From the NCBI RefSeq assembly GCF_021021415.1, contig NZ_JAINWJ010000026.1, positions 1-61,005 of the forward strand: a DNA stretch of 61,005 nucleotides, written 5' to 3'. Within the stretch, counting starts at the first letter, position 1; every line of letters starts with the position of its first letter. The stretch comes from Martelella mediterranea. GTDB lineage: Bacteria > Pseudomonadota > Alphaproteobacteria > Rhizobiales > Rhizobiaceae. The position numbers were made by a program, and so were the translations under genes. Of this stretch, positions 33,960 to 43,218 are shown in pieces. The notes beneath the pieces were generated by a model. That model was not told the DNA's origin. It saw only the letters and a list, made by a program, of their open reading frames with translations, and searched no databases.

Positions 33960-35153
33960 CTAATAGGCTTCGCGATAAAGCCTTGCTGCATCGGCTTCGT
34001 TAATTTCGGCGGGATTGTTGATCAGCAGGCGGGTCTGCTTCATCGCGTCACGCGCGAGCATTGGAATATCCTGCTCGGGCACATCTACATCCCGCAACCT
34101 GAGGGGGGCTCCGGACTGTTCCATCAGCCCCTGCATTGTTGAGACGAATTGTGCTGCGCGCGCATGGATGCCTTCATCCTTTGGCGCAGAGATCACATCG
34201 GCCAGTTCTGCATAAAGCGGCGCAGCGGCCGTCATATTGAAACGGAGCACCGGGCCCAGCATCAGGGCATTGGTCAAACCGTGCGGCAGATGATAGCGAC
34301 CGCCCAGCGGATAGGCCAGCGCATGCACCGCGCCGACAGGGCTGTTGGCAAACGCCTGACCCGCGAGAGTCGAGCCCAGCAGCATGGCCTCGCGGGCGAC
34401 GCGGTCGTCCCCGTGCGTGCAGGCCCTGATGAGATTGGCAGACATCAACCGAAGCGCTTCCCTTGCAAGAAGGTCGGAAACGGGATTCTTCTTGTGGCGT
34501 CCAGTATAGGCCTCGATCGCGTGGACCATGGCGTCGATCCCGGTCGCCGCCGTCTGCGGACGAGGCAATCCCACCGTCAATTCGGCGTCCAGCAAAACGC
34601 GGTCGGCGTAAAGCTGAGGCGCAACGATCCCCATTTTCTCGCTCTCGCCGGTGGTCAGGATGCTTATATTGGTCACTTCCGATCCGGTCCCCGCCGTCGT
34701 CGGTATCTGCACCAACGGAACCCGGCCGCCGGCGATTTTGCCGATGCCGTAGAGTTCCCCCAACCGCTGTTCGCTCACAAGCATGACCGCTGCGAGTTTC
34801 GCCACATCCATGGACGAACCGCCGCCCAAACCGACGACGATATCCGCCTCTGCGTCCCGGCCCCGGGCGAGGCAGTCCATCAACACGCTTTCAGGCGGAT
34901 CGGCGACGACCGCATCGAATATCGTTACCTTGAAACCGGATTCGCCCAGCGATTTCAGGGCGGGCGCGAGAAGGCCGGACTCGCGCAAAAACCGATCGGT
35001 CACGAGAAGCAGAGACCGCTGTGAAAACCAGTTGCCCAGAAGCGACCCCAGGCGTGACGCACCGCCCCATTCGAAGTGGAGCGCCGCAGGCGTATGAAAG
35101 CAGAACAATGCAGGTTCCATGACTATCTCTTGCGGGTTCGGGATTTTGTTCAC
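33960..35153 (-). CDS. Iron-containing alcohol dehydrogenase
   Basis: 397 aa, or 386 aa if the second methionine (35120) is used. NAD-binding GLGGGSSMDVAKLAA at about 107-121 and IPTTAGTGSEVTNISIL near 150 are family hallmarks. Metal ligands are the aspartate and histidine of GIDAMVHAIEAY, then VHALAYPLGGRYHLPHG. It oxidises or reduces an alcohol/aldehyde. It is the last gene of the minus-strand operon that includes the molybdenum reductase and tricarboxylate transporter, with 39 bp between, and probably acts on a pathway alcohol. Confidence 0.88.
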   Translation of the reverse strand: MNKIPNPQEIVMEPALFCFHTPAALHFEWGGASRLGSLLGNWFSQRSLLLVTDRFLRESGLLAPALKSLGESGFKVTIFDAVVADPPESVLMDCLARGRDAEADIVVGLGGGSSMDVAKLAAVMLVSEQRLGELYGIGKIAGGRVPLVQIPTTAGTGSEVTNISILTTGESEKMGIVAPQLYADRVLLDAELTVGLPRPQTAATGIDAMVHAIEAYTGRHKKNPVSDLLAREALRLMSANLIRACTHGDDRVAREAMLLGSTLAGQAFANSPVGAVHALAYPLGGRYHLPHGLTNALMLGPVLRFNMTAAAPLYAELADVISAPKDEGIHARAAQFVSTMQGLMEQSGAPLRLRDVDVPEQDIPMLARDAMKQTRLLINNPAEINEADAARLYREAY

Positions 35154-35192
35154 AGCGCGGGCCGTTGGCGCTGACGGCCGATACGTCGCGGT

Positions 35193-37490
35193 CTATTGGT
35201 TTCTGTCTTCAAGCACCACGATATCCGGCGGATCCAGCACGCTGACGGGCGCTGGCTCGGCGACAGGGCCGGAGAGGCTCACGAGGCAGGTTTGCGCCGA
35301 ACACCCCTGTGTCAGCGACGATGTGCCGCGATCCAGCGTCAGAACATTCGGGTTTCCGTGTCGCTCACCCCCTGCCCCGTCCGGATCGTACCAGGCGCCG
35401 GTCGAAAGCTTGAGCACACCCGGCATGATATCCGCCGAAACCCGGGCGCCGGCGAGCGCCCGCCCCCGTTCATTGCTGAGTTCGACCAGATCTCCGGTCA
35501 CGATGCCGCGCGCGGCGGCGTCTGCCTCGCTGATCATGACCGGCTCGCGACCGGCAATCTTGCCGGCCCGGCTGTGCGCGCTGGCATCAAGCTGGGAGTG
35601 GAGTCGGCGGGAAGGCTGGTCGGACAGCAGGTGAAGCTCGTCGGCTTCGGCCTCGCCAAGCCATTCCGCCGGCGGAAACCAGCTGGCGTGTCCAAGGCAG
35701 TCCGGCAGGTCGAAACCTGCGATCTTCTCGCTGAAGAGCTCGATTTTGCCCGACGGCGTCGGCCTTCTATGGGTCCCCGGGTCGTCCCGGAAGGCTTCCA
35801 TCATGACGGTCGGTCGCGCCTCGCGCGCGAGCAGGATCAACCCCTCCTCCCAGAAATCATCAAACGCCGGAAGTTGGCAGTCTTCGCCGACAAGCCGTTG
35901 GCGCGTTTGCTCGTAGATGTGGTGCAGCCAGTCGATCTCGGTGCGCCCTTCGCTGAAGGCTTCGGAGACGCCAAGCCTTTCGGCCAGCCCGCAGAAGATT
36001 TCATAGTCACTGCACGACTGCCCGAGACTTTGCGCGGCCTGTCGCATGGCAACGAGATGGCCTTCGCGGGTGGCAAAGCCAATATCATTGCGCTCCAGAA
36101 CGGTGTTGGCCGGAAACACGATGTCGGCGCGGCGGGCCGTCGGCGTCCAGTACTGTTCATGGACGATGATCGTCTCGGGTCGCGCCCAGGCCCGCTCCAG
36201 CCGATTGAGATCCTGATGATGATGGTAGGGATTGCCGCCAACCCAGTAGATCAGCCTGATATCGGGATAGCTGTGGGTTTGCCCCCCGTATTGAAACGGG
36301 CCGCCGGGATTTTCCAGCATGTCGGAGATCCGCGCGACCGGGATGAAGTCGCGGACCGGGTTCTTTCCCTGATCGAGCGTCGGACCGGGAACGGCCGCAA
36401 ACGGGCTGCCGAGCGCATTTGTCGTGCCGTAACCGAAACCAAAGCCGCCGCCCGGCAAGCCGATCTGCCCGACAATGGCGGCCAGCGTGACCAGCATCCA
36501 GCAGGGCTGTTCGCCGTGGCTTGCCCTTTGCAGCGACCACGCCATGTTGAGCATCGTGCGCGTACCCGCCATCTCGCGGGCAAGCGCCGCGATGCGCCCG
36601 GCCGCTACGCCCGAGATCGCCTCAGCCCATTCGGGCGTGCAGGGTTCACTCCCGTCACGCCCCATCAGATAGGCCTCCACCCGATCGAAACCGGTGCAGT
36701 GGCTCTGCAGGAAGGCCCGGTCATGCAGGCCTTCACGGACGATGACGTGGGCAATCGCCAGCATAACGGCGGTGTCGGTGTTGGGGCGTATAGGTACCCA
36801 TTCGGCCTCTGGAACATCGAGATTGTCGCGCACCGGGCTGAAATTGACGAACCTCACGCCGCGCTCCCGCATCGCCTGAACGCCGCTGCGGGTAAAATGC
36901 GTGCGCACCCCGCCGGGCGAGACCTGGGTGTTCTTGCGCGGGACTCCGCCGAAGGTCACGAATAGTTTCGTGTGTTCGGCCATCACGTCCCAGGTTGTGT
37001 GCTCCGCCATCAGCCCCTTCATCGGCCCGATGATATAGGGCATCAGCGCGTGGGCGGCGCCAAGGCTGTAGGTGTTGACGTGCGGCACGTAACCGCCGAG
37101 ACAGTTCATAAACCGGTGAACCTGGCTCTGTCCGTGATGGAAACGGCCCGCGCTGGCCCAGCCATAGGAGCCGGCGAATATCGAGGCATTGCCATGTTCA
37201 TCGATCACGCGTCTTATTTCGGCGGAAGCGAGATCGAGGGCCTCGTCCCACGGGACTTCGATCATCCGCTCGCCACCGCGGTCGCCGGGCTTTGCGCCCG
37301 GTCCGTTCTTCAGCCAGCCTTCGCGCACAGCCGGACGCTTCACCCGCAGGGCGCGCAGTTCGGGCTGGTCAAGATCGAGACCGATGCCCGCCGGGTCCTC
37401 ATCGCCGGCGAGTGGCCTGGCGCGCACCGAGCCTGAAGCGTCGGTGTCGATCTCGAAAATCCCCCAGTGCGATGAGGTGTAGCGTGGCAT
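35193..37490 (-). CDS. Molybdopterin-dependent S/N-oxide reductase (BisC/DorA type)
   Basis: 765 aa, DMSO-reductase family. The conserved AGSYGWASAGRFHHGQSQVH near 105-125 holds the serine that ligates molybdenum in BisC/TorA/DorA. NTYSLGAAHALMPYI, PGGGFGFGYGTTNALG and WVGGNPYHHHQDLNRLERAW bind the bis-MGD cofactor, and the C-terminal domain contains HSQLDASAHSRAGKIAGREP. No twin-arginine signal is present, so a cytoplasmic biotin/methionine sulfoxide-reductase-like role is likelier than a periplasmic one. The ATG at 37490 follows an AGGAAAGG site; the longer frame starts inside the neighbouring gene. Confidence 0.9.
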   Translation of the reverse strand: MPRYTSSHWGIFEIDTDASGSVRARPLAGDEDPAGIGLDLDQPELRALRVKRPAVREGWLKNGPGAKPGDRGGERMIEVPWDEALDLASAEIRRVIDEHGNASIFAGSYGWASAGRFHHGQSQVHRFMNCLGGYVPHVNTYSLGAAHALMPYIIGPMKGLMAEHTTWDVMAEHTKLFVTFGGVPRKNTQVSPGGVRTHFTRSGVQAMRERGVRFVNFSPVRDNLDVPEAEWVPIRPNTDTAVMLAIAHVIVREGLHDRAFLQSHCTGFDRVEAYLMGRDGSEPCTPEWAEAISGVAAGRIAALAREMAGTRTMLNMAWSLQRASHGEQPCWMLVTLAAIVGQIGLPGGGFGFGYGTTNALGSPFAAVPGPTLDQGKNPVRDFIPVARISDMLENPGGPFQYGGQTHSYPDIRLIYWVGGNPYHHHQDLNRLERAWARPETIIVHEQYWTPTARRADIVFPANTVLERNDIGFATREGHLVAMRQAAQSLGQSCSDYEIFCGLAERLGVSEAFSEGRTEIDWLHHIYEQTRQRLVGEDCQLPAFDDFWEEGLILLAREARPTVMMEAFRDDPGTHRRPTPSGKIELFSEKIAGFDLPDCLGHASWFPPAEWLGEAEADELHLLSDQPSRRLHSQLDASAHSRAGKIAGREPVMISEADAAARGIVTGDLVELSNERGRALAGARVSADIMPGVLKLSTGAWYDPDGAGGERHGNPNVLTLDRGTSSLTQGCSAQTCLVSLSGPVAEPAPVSVLDPPDIVVLEDRNQ

Positions 37491-37524
37491 CGCGCCTTTC
37501 CTTTCCTGACCTTCAGGCCCTGTT

Positions 37525-38709
37525 TCAGGCCGTGACCTCAAGTTTCGGCGAACGCTTCAGAACATCGTCGTTGAGCGAAATGCCGAGCCCCGGCGTATCG
37601 GGAACATCGAAATAGCCGTCGCGGGGCTGCAGGTCGATATCGCAGAGTTCGACATTGTAGGCCTTCATGGCATGGCTGTGGTGCTCATGGATCAGGAAGT
37701 TCGGGATCGCCGCCTCAAGATGCAACGAGGCCGCTGTCGCCACCGGGCTGCCGCAGACGTGAACCTGCACGGTCACGTCATAGATATGCGCGTAGTCGCA
37801 CATCTTCTTGGCTTCGGTGAGACCGCCCACCAGTCCGATGTCGGGCTGCAATACCTCCAGGCTCTGCTCTTCGAGATAGGGTCTCACGCCCCAGCGGGAG
37901 AAGATCCGTTCGCCCGCCGCCAGCGGTATCGTCGTGCGCCCGGCGACATAGGACTGCATGCGCGAATTGGTATAGCTGACCGGCTCCTCGAAATAGTAGA
38001 TGCCGAATTCCTCAAGCGCCTCGATGAGCTGCACCGCGGCAGGACCGCTTGTCAGACTGTGCACTTCGAGAATGATTTCTCCCTCCGGCCCCAGCGCCTC
38101 GCGCACGGCCGCCATGCGGTCGCGGAAAAGGTCAAGTTGCGACCGGGTGAAATAGGTGACATGGCGGTCGAGGCGGTTGCCTTCGGCATCCATGTTGATC
38201 GGGTCCACCTTGACGCAGGTGAAGCCCTGCGCGCGGGCAGCGCTTGCCGAGCGGCCATAATCCTCGGCCGAACCAAGCTGCAGATAGGTGTCGCCCCAAC
38301 CGAGTTGAAGCTGGCTGGCATAGGTGCGCAGGCGATCACGCGTCTTGCCGCCCAGAAGCTGGTGGCAGGGCACGCCGAGCGCCTTGCCCTGGATGTCCCA
38401 GAGCGCGGTATCGATTCCGCTCAATCCGGCGAGGACATGAGTGTTTGCGGACTGTCCCCAGAAACTGCCGCGATAAACGTTCTCCCACAAAGCCTCGCGA
38501 CGCATCGGATCGGCGCCGATGAAGAAACGTTCGGCAATTTCCCGTGCCGCCTGCGCTCCGGCCGCATGTCCGATACCATAGGCCAGTCCGACCTCGCCGA
38601 CGCCGGTCAGGCCTTCATCAGTATGGACGCGCACCAGAACCGGGTGCCACGGGATCGCGATCCCGTCGGGCATCTGGACATCGAATATTTCCACCTTGCT
38701 GATTTTCAT
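37525..38709 (-). CDS. Enolase-superfamily sugar-acid dehydratase-like protein
   Basis: 394 aa mandelate racemase/galactonate-dehydratase-like enzyme. VGLAYGIGHAA and NVYRGSFWGQSANTHVL belong to the capping domain. Barrel residues are KVDPINM (about 168), the metal ligands EVHSLTSG, YFEEPVSYTN and AAGERIF, and histidine in QVHVCGSPVA near 325. It lies at the 3' side of tctA2 with 4 bp overlap and precedes the molybdenum reductase. Galactonate, mannonate or an unusual acid could be the substrate. Confidence 0.8.
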   Translation of the reverse strand: MKISKVEIFDVQMPDGIAIPWHPVLVRVHTDEGLTGVGEVGLAYGIGHAAGAQAAREIAERFFIGADPMRREALWENVYRGSFWGQSANTHVLAGLSGIDTALWDIQGKALGVPCHQLLGGKTRDRLRTYASQLQLGWGDTYLQLGSAEDYGRSASAARAQGFTCVKVDPINMDAEGNRLDRHVTYFTRSQLDLFRDRMAAVREALGPEGEIILEVHSLTSGPAAVQLIEALEEFGIYYFEEPVSYTNSRMQSYVAGRTTIPLAAGERIFSRWGVRPYLEEQSLEVLQPDIGLVGGLTEAKKMCDYAHIYDVTVQVHVCGSPVATAASLHLEAAIPNFLIHEHHSHAMKAYNVELCDIDLQPRDGYFDVPDTPGLGISLNDDVLKRSPKLEVTA

Positions 38710-40220
38710 GGGCGGGCACCTTTTCTGGAAGAATTGAAGGAACGCAGATAGCGCAGGAGCGGGACCACAATGGCGACCAGCGTCAGGGCGAGGATCACCG
38801 CGGAAAAGGGTCGGGTCACGAAGGGCAGATAGGAACCTCGGCCGTATTCGAGGGCGAGGCGCAACTGCTCTTCGGCCATCGGGCCAAGGATAATGCCCAG
38901 AATCAGAGGCAGGATCGGAAAGCGCGCCACCCTCAGGCCGTAGCCAAGAACACCGAACGCCAGCAGCGTGTAGACGTCGAACATGCGGTTGTTCAGGACA
39001 TAGCTGCCAATGACGCAGAGCACGAAGATGACCGAGACGATATACTGCGTGGGGATCGTCAACACCCGGATGATCGTGCCGATCAGCAGATGGTAGAAAA
39101 TGGTGCAGAACGCGAAGGACACGAAAAAGGCGACAAAGATGAATGCAACGTAATCGCCGTTCATCACGAACAGCAGCGGACCGGGTTCGACATTGTGGAG
39201 CATCAGCGCCGACAGCAGCATGAGCGTCGAGGCATCGCCCGGAATGCCCAGCGTCAGCATGGGAATGAGGGAACCTCCCATCGAAGCGTTGTTGGCCGCC
39301 TCCGGCGAGACGATTGCCTCGGGCAGTTCTCCCGTCCCGAACTTCTCAGGCGTCTTCGAACTCGCCCGCGCCTGGCTGTAGGCCAATATATTGGAGAGAC
39401 CCGGGCCTACGCCCGGCAGGATTCCGATACCGATGCCGATCAGCGTGGAGCGCAGCAACGCCCATTTCACGCTCAGAACCTCTGTAAAGGCGCGCGCGAA
39501 CTCCGGCAGTCTGAAAGCCGTTTGCAGCCGGTTCACGGTCGCGCCGATGCGGTCCGTATCGAGAATAAGCTGCGGCAGCGCGAACGCACCGACCAGAGCA
39601 GGCAGAACATTGATGCCGCCCTCGAAAGCGGCAACGCCGAAACTGAACCGGGACGCGCCGACGCCGGTCGAATAGCCGATCATCGACAGACACACGCCAA
39701 ACATTGCGATGGCCACCGCCTTGAGCGTGTCGCCCTCCGAAAGGCTGGCAATGGTGAGGAAGGTGAAGATAACGATTGCGAAGTATTCCCACGGACCGAA
39801 TTGCATCGCGAAACGCGACAGGGCGGGCGCGATCAGCACCAGCGCCAGACCGCTGATGACGCCGCCGATCATCGAGGCGTAGACGCCGAGACCGAGCGCG
39901 CGGGAAAGCTGCCCCTTCTTGGCCATCGGATAACCGTCGAGACAGGTCGCGGCCGCGGCCGGCGTGCCTGGAATGTTGAGCACGATCGCCCCGACCAGGC
40001 CTCCCGAGATGGCGCCGCAATAGACGCCCATCAGCAATCCGATGGAGGATTCGAAATCCATCGTGAATGTCAGCGGCACCAGCAGCGCCAGCGCCATGGT
40101 TGATGTGAGGCCCGGGATGGAGCCGATGACGAGACCAGCCGCCACGCCGGCCGCGATCATCACCAGCAGCATGGGATTTGCCGCCAGATCGCCGAGGGCC
40201 GAAAAGATATAACCGCTCAT
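38706..40220 (-). CDS. Tripartite tricarboxylate transporter large permease (TctA), system 2
   Basis: 504 aa. The signatures GLVIGSIPGLTSTMALALLV, YCGAISGGLVGAIVLNIPGT, GILPGVGPGLSNILAYSQAR and EAANNASMGGSLIPMLTLGI match TctA. The YCGAISGG motif departs from YYGAxYGG of system 1, so the two systems are not recent duplicates. It lies 10 bp after tctB2 and overlaps the dehydratase start by 4 bp. Confidence 0.93.
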   Translation of the reverse strand: MSGYIFSALGDLAANPMLLVMIAAGVAAGLVIGSIPGLTSTMALALLVPLTFTMDFESSIGLLMGVYCGAISGGLVGAIVLNIPGTPAAAATCLDGYPMAKKGQLSRALGLGVYASMIGGVISGLALVLIAPALSRFAMQFGPWEYFAIVIFTFLTIASLSEGDTLKAVAIAMFGVCLSMIGYSTGVGASRFSFGVAAFEGGINVLPALVGAFALPQLILDTDRIGATVNRLQTAFRLPEFARAFTEVLSVKWALLRSTLIGIGIGILPGVGPGLSNILAYSQARASSKTPEKFGTGELPEAIVSPEAANNASMGGSLIPMLTLGIPGDASTLMLLSALMLHNVEPGPLLFVMNGDYVAFIFVAFFVSFAFCTIFYHLLIGTIIRVLTIPTQYIVSVIFVLCVIGSYVLNNRMFDVYTLLAFGVLGYGLRVARFPILPLILGIILGPMAEEQLRLALEYGRGSYLPFVTRPFSAVILALTLVAIVVPLLRYLRSFNSSRKGARP

Positions 40221-40230
40221 GATCCTTGCC

Positions 40231-40707
40231 TCATCCGCCCAATGTCATTTCAGGGAGAAAGCTCTCCAGCCCGTAGACCACCACGAGATAGACGAACGCC
40301 GTTACCGCAACCGCGACCGATGCGGAGATCACGAGGGATCGCGCATCGCGTTTACCCAGAAGGAATGCGGTCACCGTCATGAAAATGACCGAGGAGAGCA
40401 TGAAACCGAGCGATCCGAAGGCCAGAACGAAAAGGACGGCGGCGACAAGGAACAGTACGCGCCGGCCGCTGAAAATCTCGCCCCAGGCGGGAATGTACTG
40501 ATCAGCGAAGCGCTTGCTCCAGACGACGGAGCGGATCAGCAAAACCGCGAACAGGGCAAGCGTGGCCACGATGAAGACCATCGGAATCGTGCGCGGCGAA
40601 TAGAACTGGCTGACATTCGTGGCGCTCTGGATCTGCGGCAGTTGCGCCGCCAGCCCGAGCACGAGCAGGGTAAGCCCGCCCGTTATCAACAGGTCGATGG
40701 ATTTCAT
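40231..40707 (-). CDS. Tripartite tricarboxylate transporter small membrane subunit (TctB), system 2
   Basis: 158 aa with four hydrophobic segments (LLITGGLTLLVLGLAAQLPQ at the start, then MVFIVATLALFAVLLIRSVV). YSPRTIPMVF replaces the usual F.P...P motif. It partners TctA in the inner membrane. It sits between tctC2 and tctA2, 94 bp after the tctC2 stop, a gap occupied by two strong hairpins. Confidence 0.82.
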   Translation of the reverse strand: MKSIDLLITGGLTLLVLGLAAQLPQIQSATNVSQFYSPRTIPMVFIVATLALFAVLLIRSVVWSKRFADQYIPAWGEIFSGRRVLFLVAAVLFVLAFGSLGFMLSSVIFMTVTAFLLGKRDARSLVISASVAVAVTAFVYLVVVYGLESFLPEMTLGG

Positions 40708-40733
40708 GAGTTTTTCCCGAGTGATCTGACGAC

Positions 40734-40784
40734 CGCCGCCGCATGGTCACGGCGGCGATGAGAGAGCCGCGCTCGGCGCGGCTC
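40734..40784 (-). promoter_or_regulatory. Tandem intercistronic hairpins after tctC2
   Basis: CGCCGCCG/CGGCGGCG (40734-40757, 8-nt loop) and GAGCCGCGC-TCG-GCGCGGCTC (40764-40784) are perfect stems between tctC2 and tctB2. No U-run. Likely stabilisers of the receptor message. Confidence 0.65.
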
Positions 40785-40800
40785 GCGCTTCACGCTCGCG

Positions 40801-41769
40801 TCACTGGACCGAGTACTTCTTTATCAGATCCTTGTAGACCTTCATCTCGGCCTCGTTATAGGCCTCCACTTCGGCGGCATCCTTGTACATCGCCTGAAAG
40901 CCCTTTTCCTCGAGCGCCGCGGCACATTCCTCGTCAGTGGCGGCCTTCTCCCAGGCCTCTCGCAGGACGTTCAGCGCTTCTTCAGGCGTGCCCTTGGGCG
41001 CCCAGGTAATGATGTTGACGCCGTAAGAGACGTCGACGCCCTGCTCCTTGGCGGTCGTCGCGTCAGGCATCTGCTCGACGCGTTCGTCGGCGAGTATGGC
41101 GATGGGCTTGAGCTGACCGGCCTCGATGTAAGGCTTGGCGGTCGCGAGATCCATTGTGGCAAGGTCTAGATTGCCCTGAAGGATGGCCACCACGCGGTTC
41201 TTCGATCCGGCGAGGCCGATAATCTGTGTCTGAGCGATATCCATGTCGTCCGCTTCCATGACGATCAGGGATGCGAAATGCGAGAGCCCGCCGAGCGCCG
41301 CACCGACCTTCAGCTCGCCCGGATTTTCGGCGATATAGGCCTTCATGCCGGCAAGATCGTCGAACGGAACGTTGGCGTTTGCGAACACGCCCCATGGACC
41401 AAAGGCCGCCTGGGCCACCACGTCGTAATCGGAGGGCGCGTGTTCTGTCACGCCGCGGGCCGAAAGCGCATGCAGCGACTGATGCTGCCACAGCAGCTTG
41501 TAGCCCGTCGGACGCTCCTTGACGACGGTATCTTCGGCGACGGCACCCGCACCGCCCGTGATATTGCGGACGAGAACTTTCTCCGGAAGCACCTTGTCGA
41601 GGCAGCCGGCGAAAACACGCGCGGAAATATCGGACCCGCCGCCCGGGGCATAAGCCGCAATCAGCTCGATCGACTTGTCGGGGAATGTTTGCGCACCCGC
41701 CATCGGCGCCGTCATGGCCACCGCCGCTACCGCGACCGTGGCGCTCAGGGTTTTCACTTTAGTAAACAT
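40801..41769 (-). CDS. Tripartite tricarboxylate transporter substrate-binding protein (TctC/Bug family), system 2
   Basis: 322 aa periplasmic receptor. Signal peptide to about residue 26 (VAVAAVAMTAPMAGAQ). Bug family features: IELIAAYAPGGGSDISARVF, VRNITGGAGAVAEDTVV, GELKVGAALGGLSHFASL and GLAGSKNRVVAILQGNLDLA. GGAGGAGACCC precedes the ATG. It is the first structural gene after the regulator in the minus-strand operon. Confidence 0.9.
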   Translation of the reverse strand: MFTKVKTLSATVAVAAVAMTAPMAGAQTFPDKSIELIAAYAPGGGSDISARVFAGCLDKVLPEKVLVRNITGGAGAVAEDTVVKERPTGYKLLWQHQSLHALSARGVTEHAPSDYDVVAQAAFGPWGVFANANVPFDDLAGMKAYIAENPGELKVGAALGGLSHFASLIVMEADDMDIAQTQIIGLAGSKNRVVAILQGNLDLATMDLATAKPYIEAGQLKPIAILADERVEQMPDATTAKEQGVDVSYGVNIITWAPKGTPEEALNVLREAWEKAATDEECAAALEEKGFQAMYKDAAEVEAYNEAEMKVYKDLIKKYSVQ

Positions 41770-41828
41770 GGGTCTCCTCCCTTTGTTGTTTTGATTGAGC
41801 TGCTCCCTCAGTCCGAAACATCGGCGCC

Positions 41829-42539
41829 CTAGCGCTTCTCTTCTCCCGTTTCGGACTGAATGACTCCGGTCTCGTAAGCCGTCTCGAAAGCGCGCGAGGT
41901 GTGCTGCATCAAGGCCTGCGCCAGCCGCGCGCCATCACCGGCGCGGATGATGTCGATGATTTCTCCATGTTCGGCGTTGGAGCGCTCCTGACGCTCCTGC
42001 GTGCGCTGGCCGATTGCGAAACAGAGATAGATTCGCATCTGCAGGTTCATGGCGATCTCGCAGAGCACGGCGTTGTTGCTTGCCTCAATGATAGCCTCGT
42101 GGAAACGGCGATTGATCTTGGCCCATCCCAGCATATCGCCAGCTTCGCACAGACGGCCCATTTCCTCGTGATGGCGTTCGATCTCCGCCAGTTGCGCCTG
42201 CGTGATCCGCTCCACAACCTGCACGGCCATCTTGTCCCACAGCCAACCCATGACCTCCACAAGCTCTCCAGCTTCGCGCGCGTCAGGCAGACTCAGAACG
42301 GCTCCGGCATTCGGGCGGGTTCTCACGAGGCCGCGGGCGGCGAGCATCTTTATCGCCTCGCGCAACGGCGTGCGCGATACGCCTAACACGTCGCTCAGCG
42401 CCTTTTCGGTCAACCGGTCGCCGCCGCGAAGCTCGCCGGTGGCGATCAGGTCGTTGATCATCTCGACCACCCGTTCCGGGAAAGGAGTCACCTGCATTTC
42501 AGCAAGTGTGGAAAGCCCATTATTACCGCTCATCGCCAT
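41829..42539 (-). CDS. GntR-family regulator (FadR/FCD type)
   Basis: 236 aa from the ATG at 42539. The winged HTH covers about 18-80 (PERVVEMINDLIATGELRGG, then LGVSRTPLREAIKMLAARGL). The FCD domain has NRRFHEAIIEASNN near 135. A longer open frame runs into the operator repeats and is rejected. It reads away from the plus-strand cysteine-dioxygenase-like operon, and the two TTGCATACAATAT palindromes lie between them, so it probably represses both directions and itself. Confidence 0.88.
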   Translation of the reverse strand: MAMSGNNGLSTLAEMQVTPFPERVVEMINDLIATGELRGGDRLTEKALSDVLGVSRTPLREAIKMLAARGLVRTRPNAGAVLSLPDAREAGELVEVMGWLWDKMAVQVVERITQAQLAEIERHHEEMGRLCEAGDMLGWAKINRRFHEAIIEASNNAVLCEIAMNLQMRIYLCFAIGQRTQERQERSNAEHGEIIDIIRAGDGARLAQALMQHTSRAFETAYETGVIQSETGEEKR

Positions 42540-42567
42540 GATTGCCTGCCCGCCTCTCAATTGCATA

Positions 42568-42614
42568 TTGCATACAATATACGTACATGGTAATGGATTG
42601 CATACAATATGCAA
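42568..42614. promoter_or_regulatory. Two operator-like palindromes in the divergent promoter
   Basis: TTGCATA-CAA-TATGCAA (42598-42614) is a perfect 7-3-7 inverted repeat. A second copy, TTGCATACAATAT then ACGT (42568-42583), starts exactly 30 bp earlier with an imperfect right arm. The spacing equals about three helical turns, so two dimers would sit on one DNA face. The location between the GntR gene and the divergent operon, and the FadR-family preference for short palindromes of this length, support an operator pair. Confidence 0.7.
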
Positions 42615-42639
42615 CAGCTTTTTTTGAGTGGAGGATAAA

Positions 42640-43218
42640 ATGAGTGTGGAACAGAACCGTCACGCTGAGGTCGCCAAGACCATCGCCAGGGTCCGCGCGA
42701 TCTGCGGATCCGGTGACATGAGCCGCGACAAACTGGGGCAGATCGAGGAAGTGCTGCTGGAACTCGCCGCGCGGCAAGACCTTTTTCCCGATAGCGAATT
42801 CGGAATCCCGACGGACGAAAAAATTCGCCTCTATCGCCTGGCCGAAGATCCAGACGGCGGCTTCGCGCTCTACCTTCACGCGGCCAATGTGCCTGCCGAA
42901 GTCGCTCCGCATAATCACGCGACCTGGGCCGCCATCGCCGGCATTGGAGGAGAGGAGACGAATTTCCTCTATGAACGGACGAATGGCGATGCACCGGTTC
43001 TCACCGGCCAAAGGCCAATCCGAAAAGGCGAGTCGATCTCACTCATGCCCGACGATGTGCATTCCATTCGCGCAGGGGGAACGGAACCGCTGAAGAACCT
43101 GCATCTTTATGGCCTCGCCATGGAAAAGCTTCACGATCGCGAGTTCTGGGACGCCAAGCGCGCAGTGTGGACCAGGGTGCCGCCGACCTCCGGCATCATC
43201 GAGCGGAGGTCCGCATGA
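42640..43218 (+). CDS. Cysteine-dioxygenase-like cupin (thiol dioxygenase)
   Basis: 192 aa. The cupin iron site has His91 and His93 in PHNHATWAAIAGIGGEE and His141 in DDVHSI, with Tyr157 in HLYGLAMEKLH; all occur in the CDO_I family of non-haem iron thiol dioxygenases (cysteine, 3-mercaptopropionate). It would oxidise a thiol to a sulfinate with O2. GGAGG lies six bases before the ATG at 42640; an ATG 12 bp upstream has no ribosome site. It overlaps the rhodanese gene by 4 bp. The exact thiol is unknown. Confidence 0.85.
   Translation: MSVEQNRHAEVAKTIARVRAICGSGDMSRDKLGQIEEVLLELAARQDLFPDSEFGIPTDEKIRLYRLAEDPDGGFALYLHAANVPAEVAPHNHATWAAIAGIGGEETNFLYERTNGDAPVLTGQRPIRKGESISLMPDDVHSIRAGGTEPLKNLHLYGLAMEKLHDREFWDAKRAVWTRVPPTSGIIERRSA

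Noticed and set aside
35196-36965. Plus-strand open frame of nearly 590 codons opposite the molybdenum reductase
   Set aside because: Antisense to a gene with strong motifs, no ribosome site or domain, and composition of a shadow frame.
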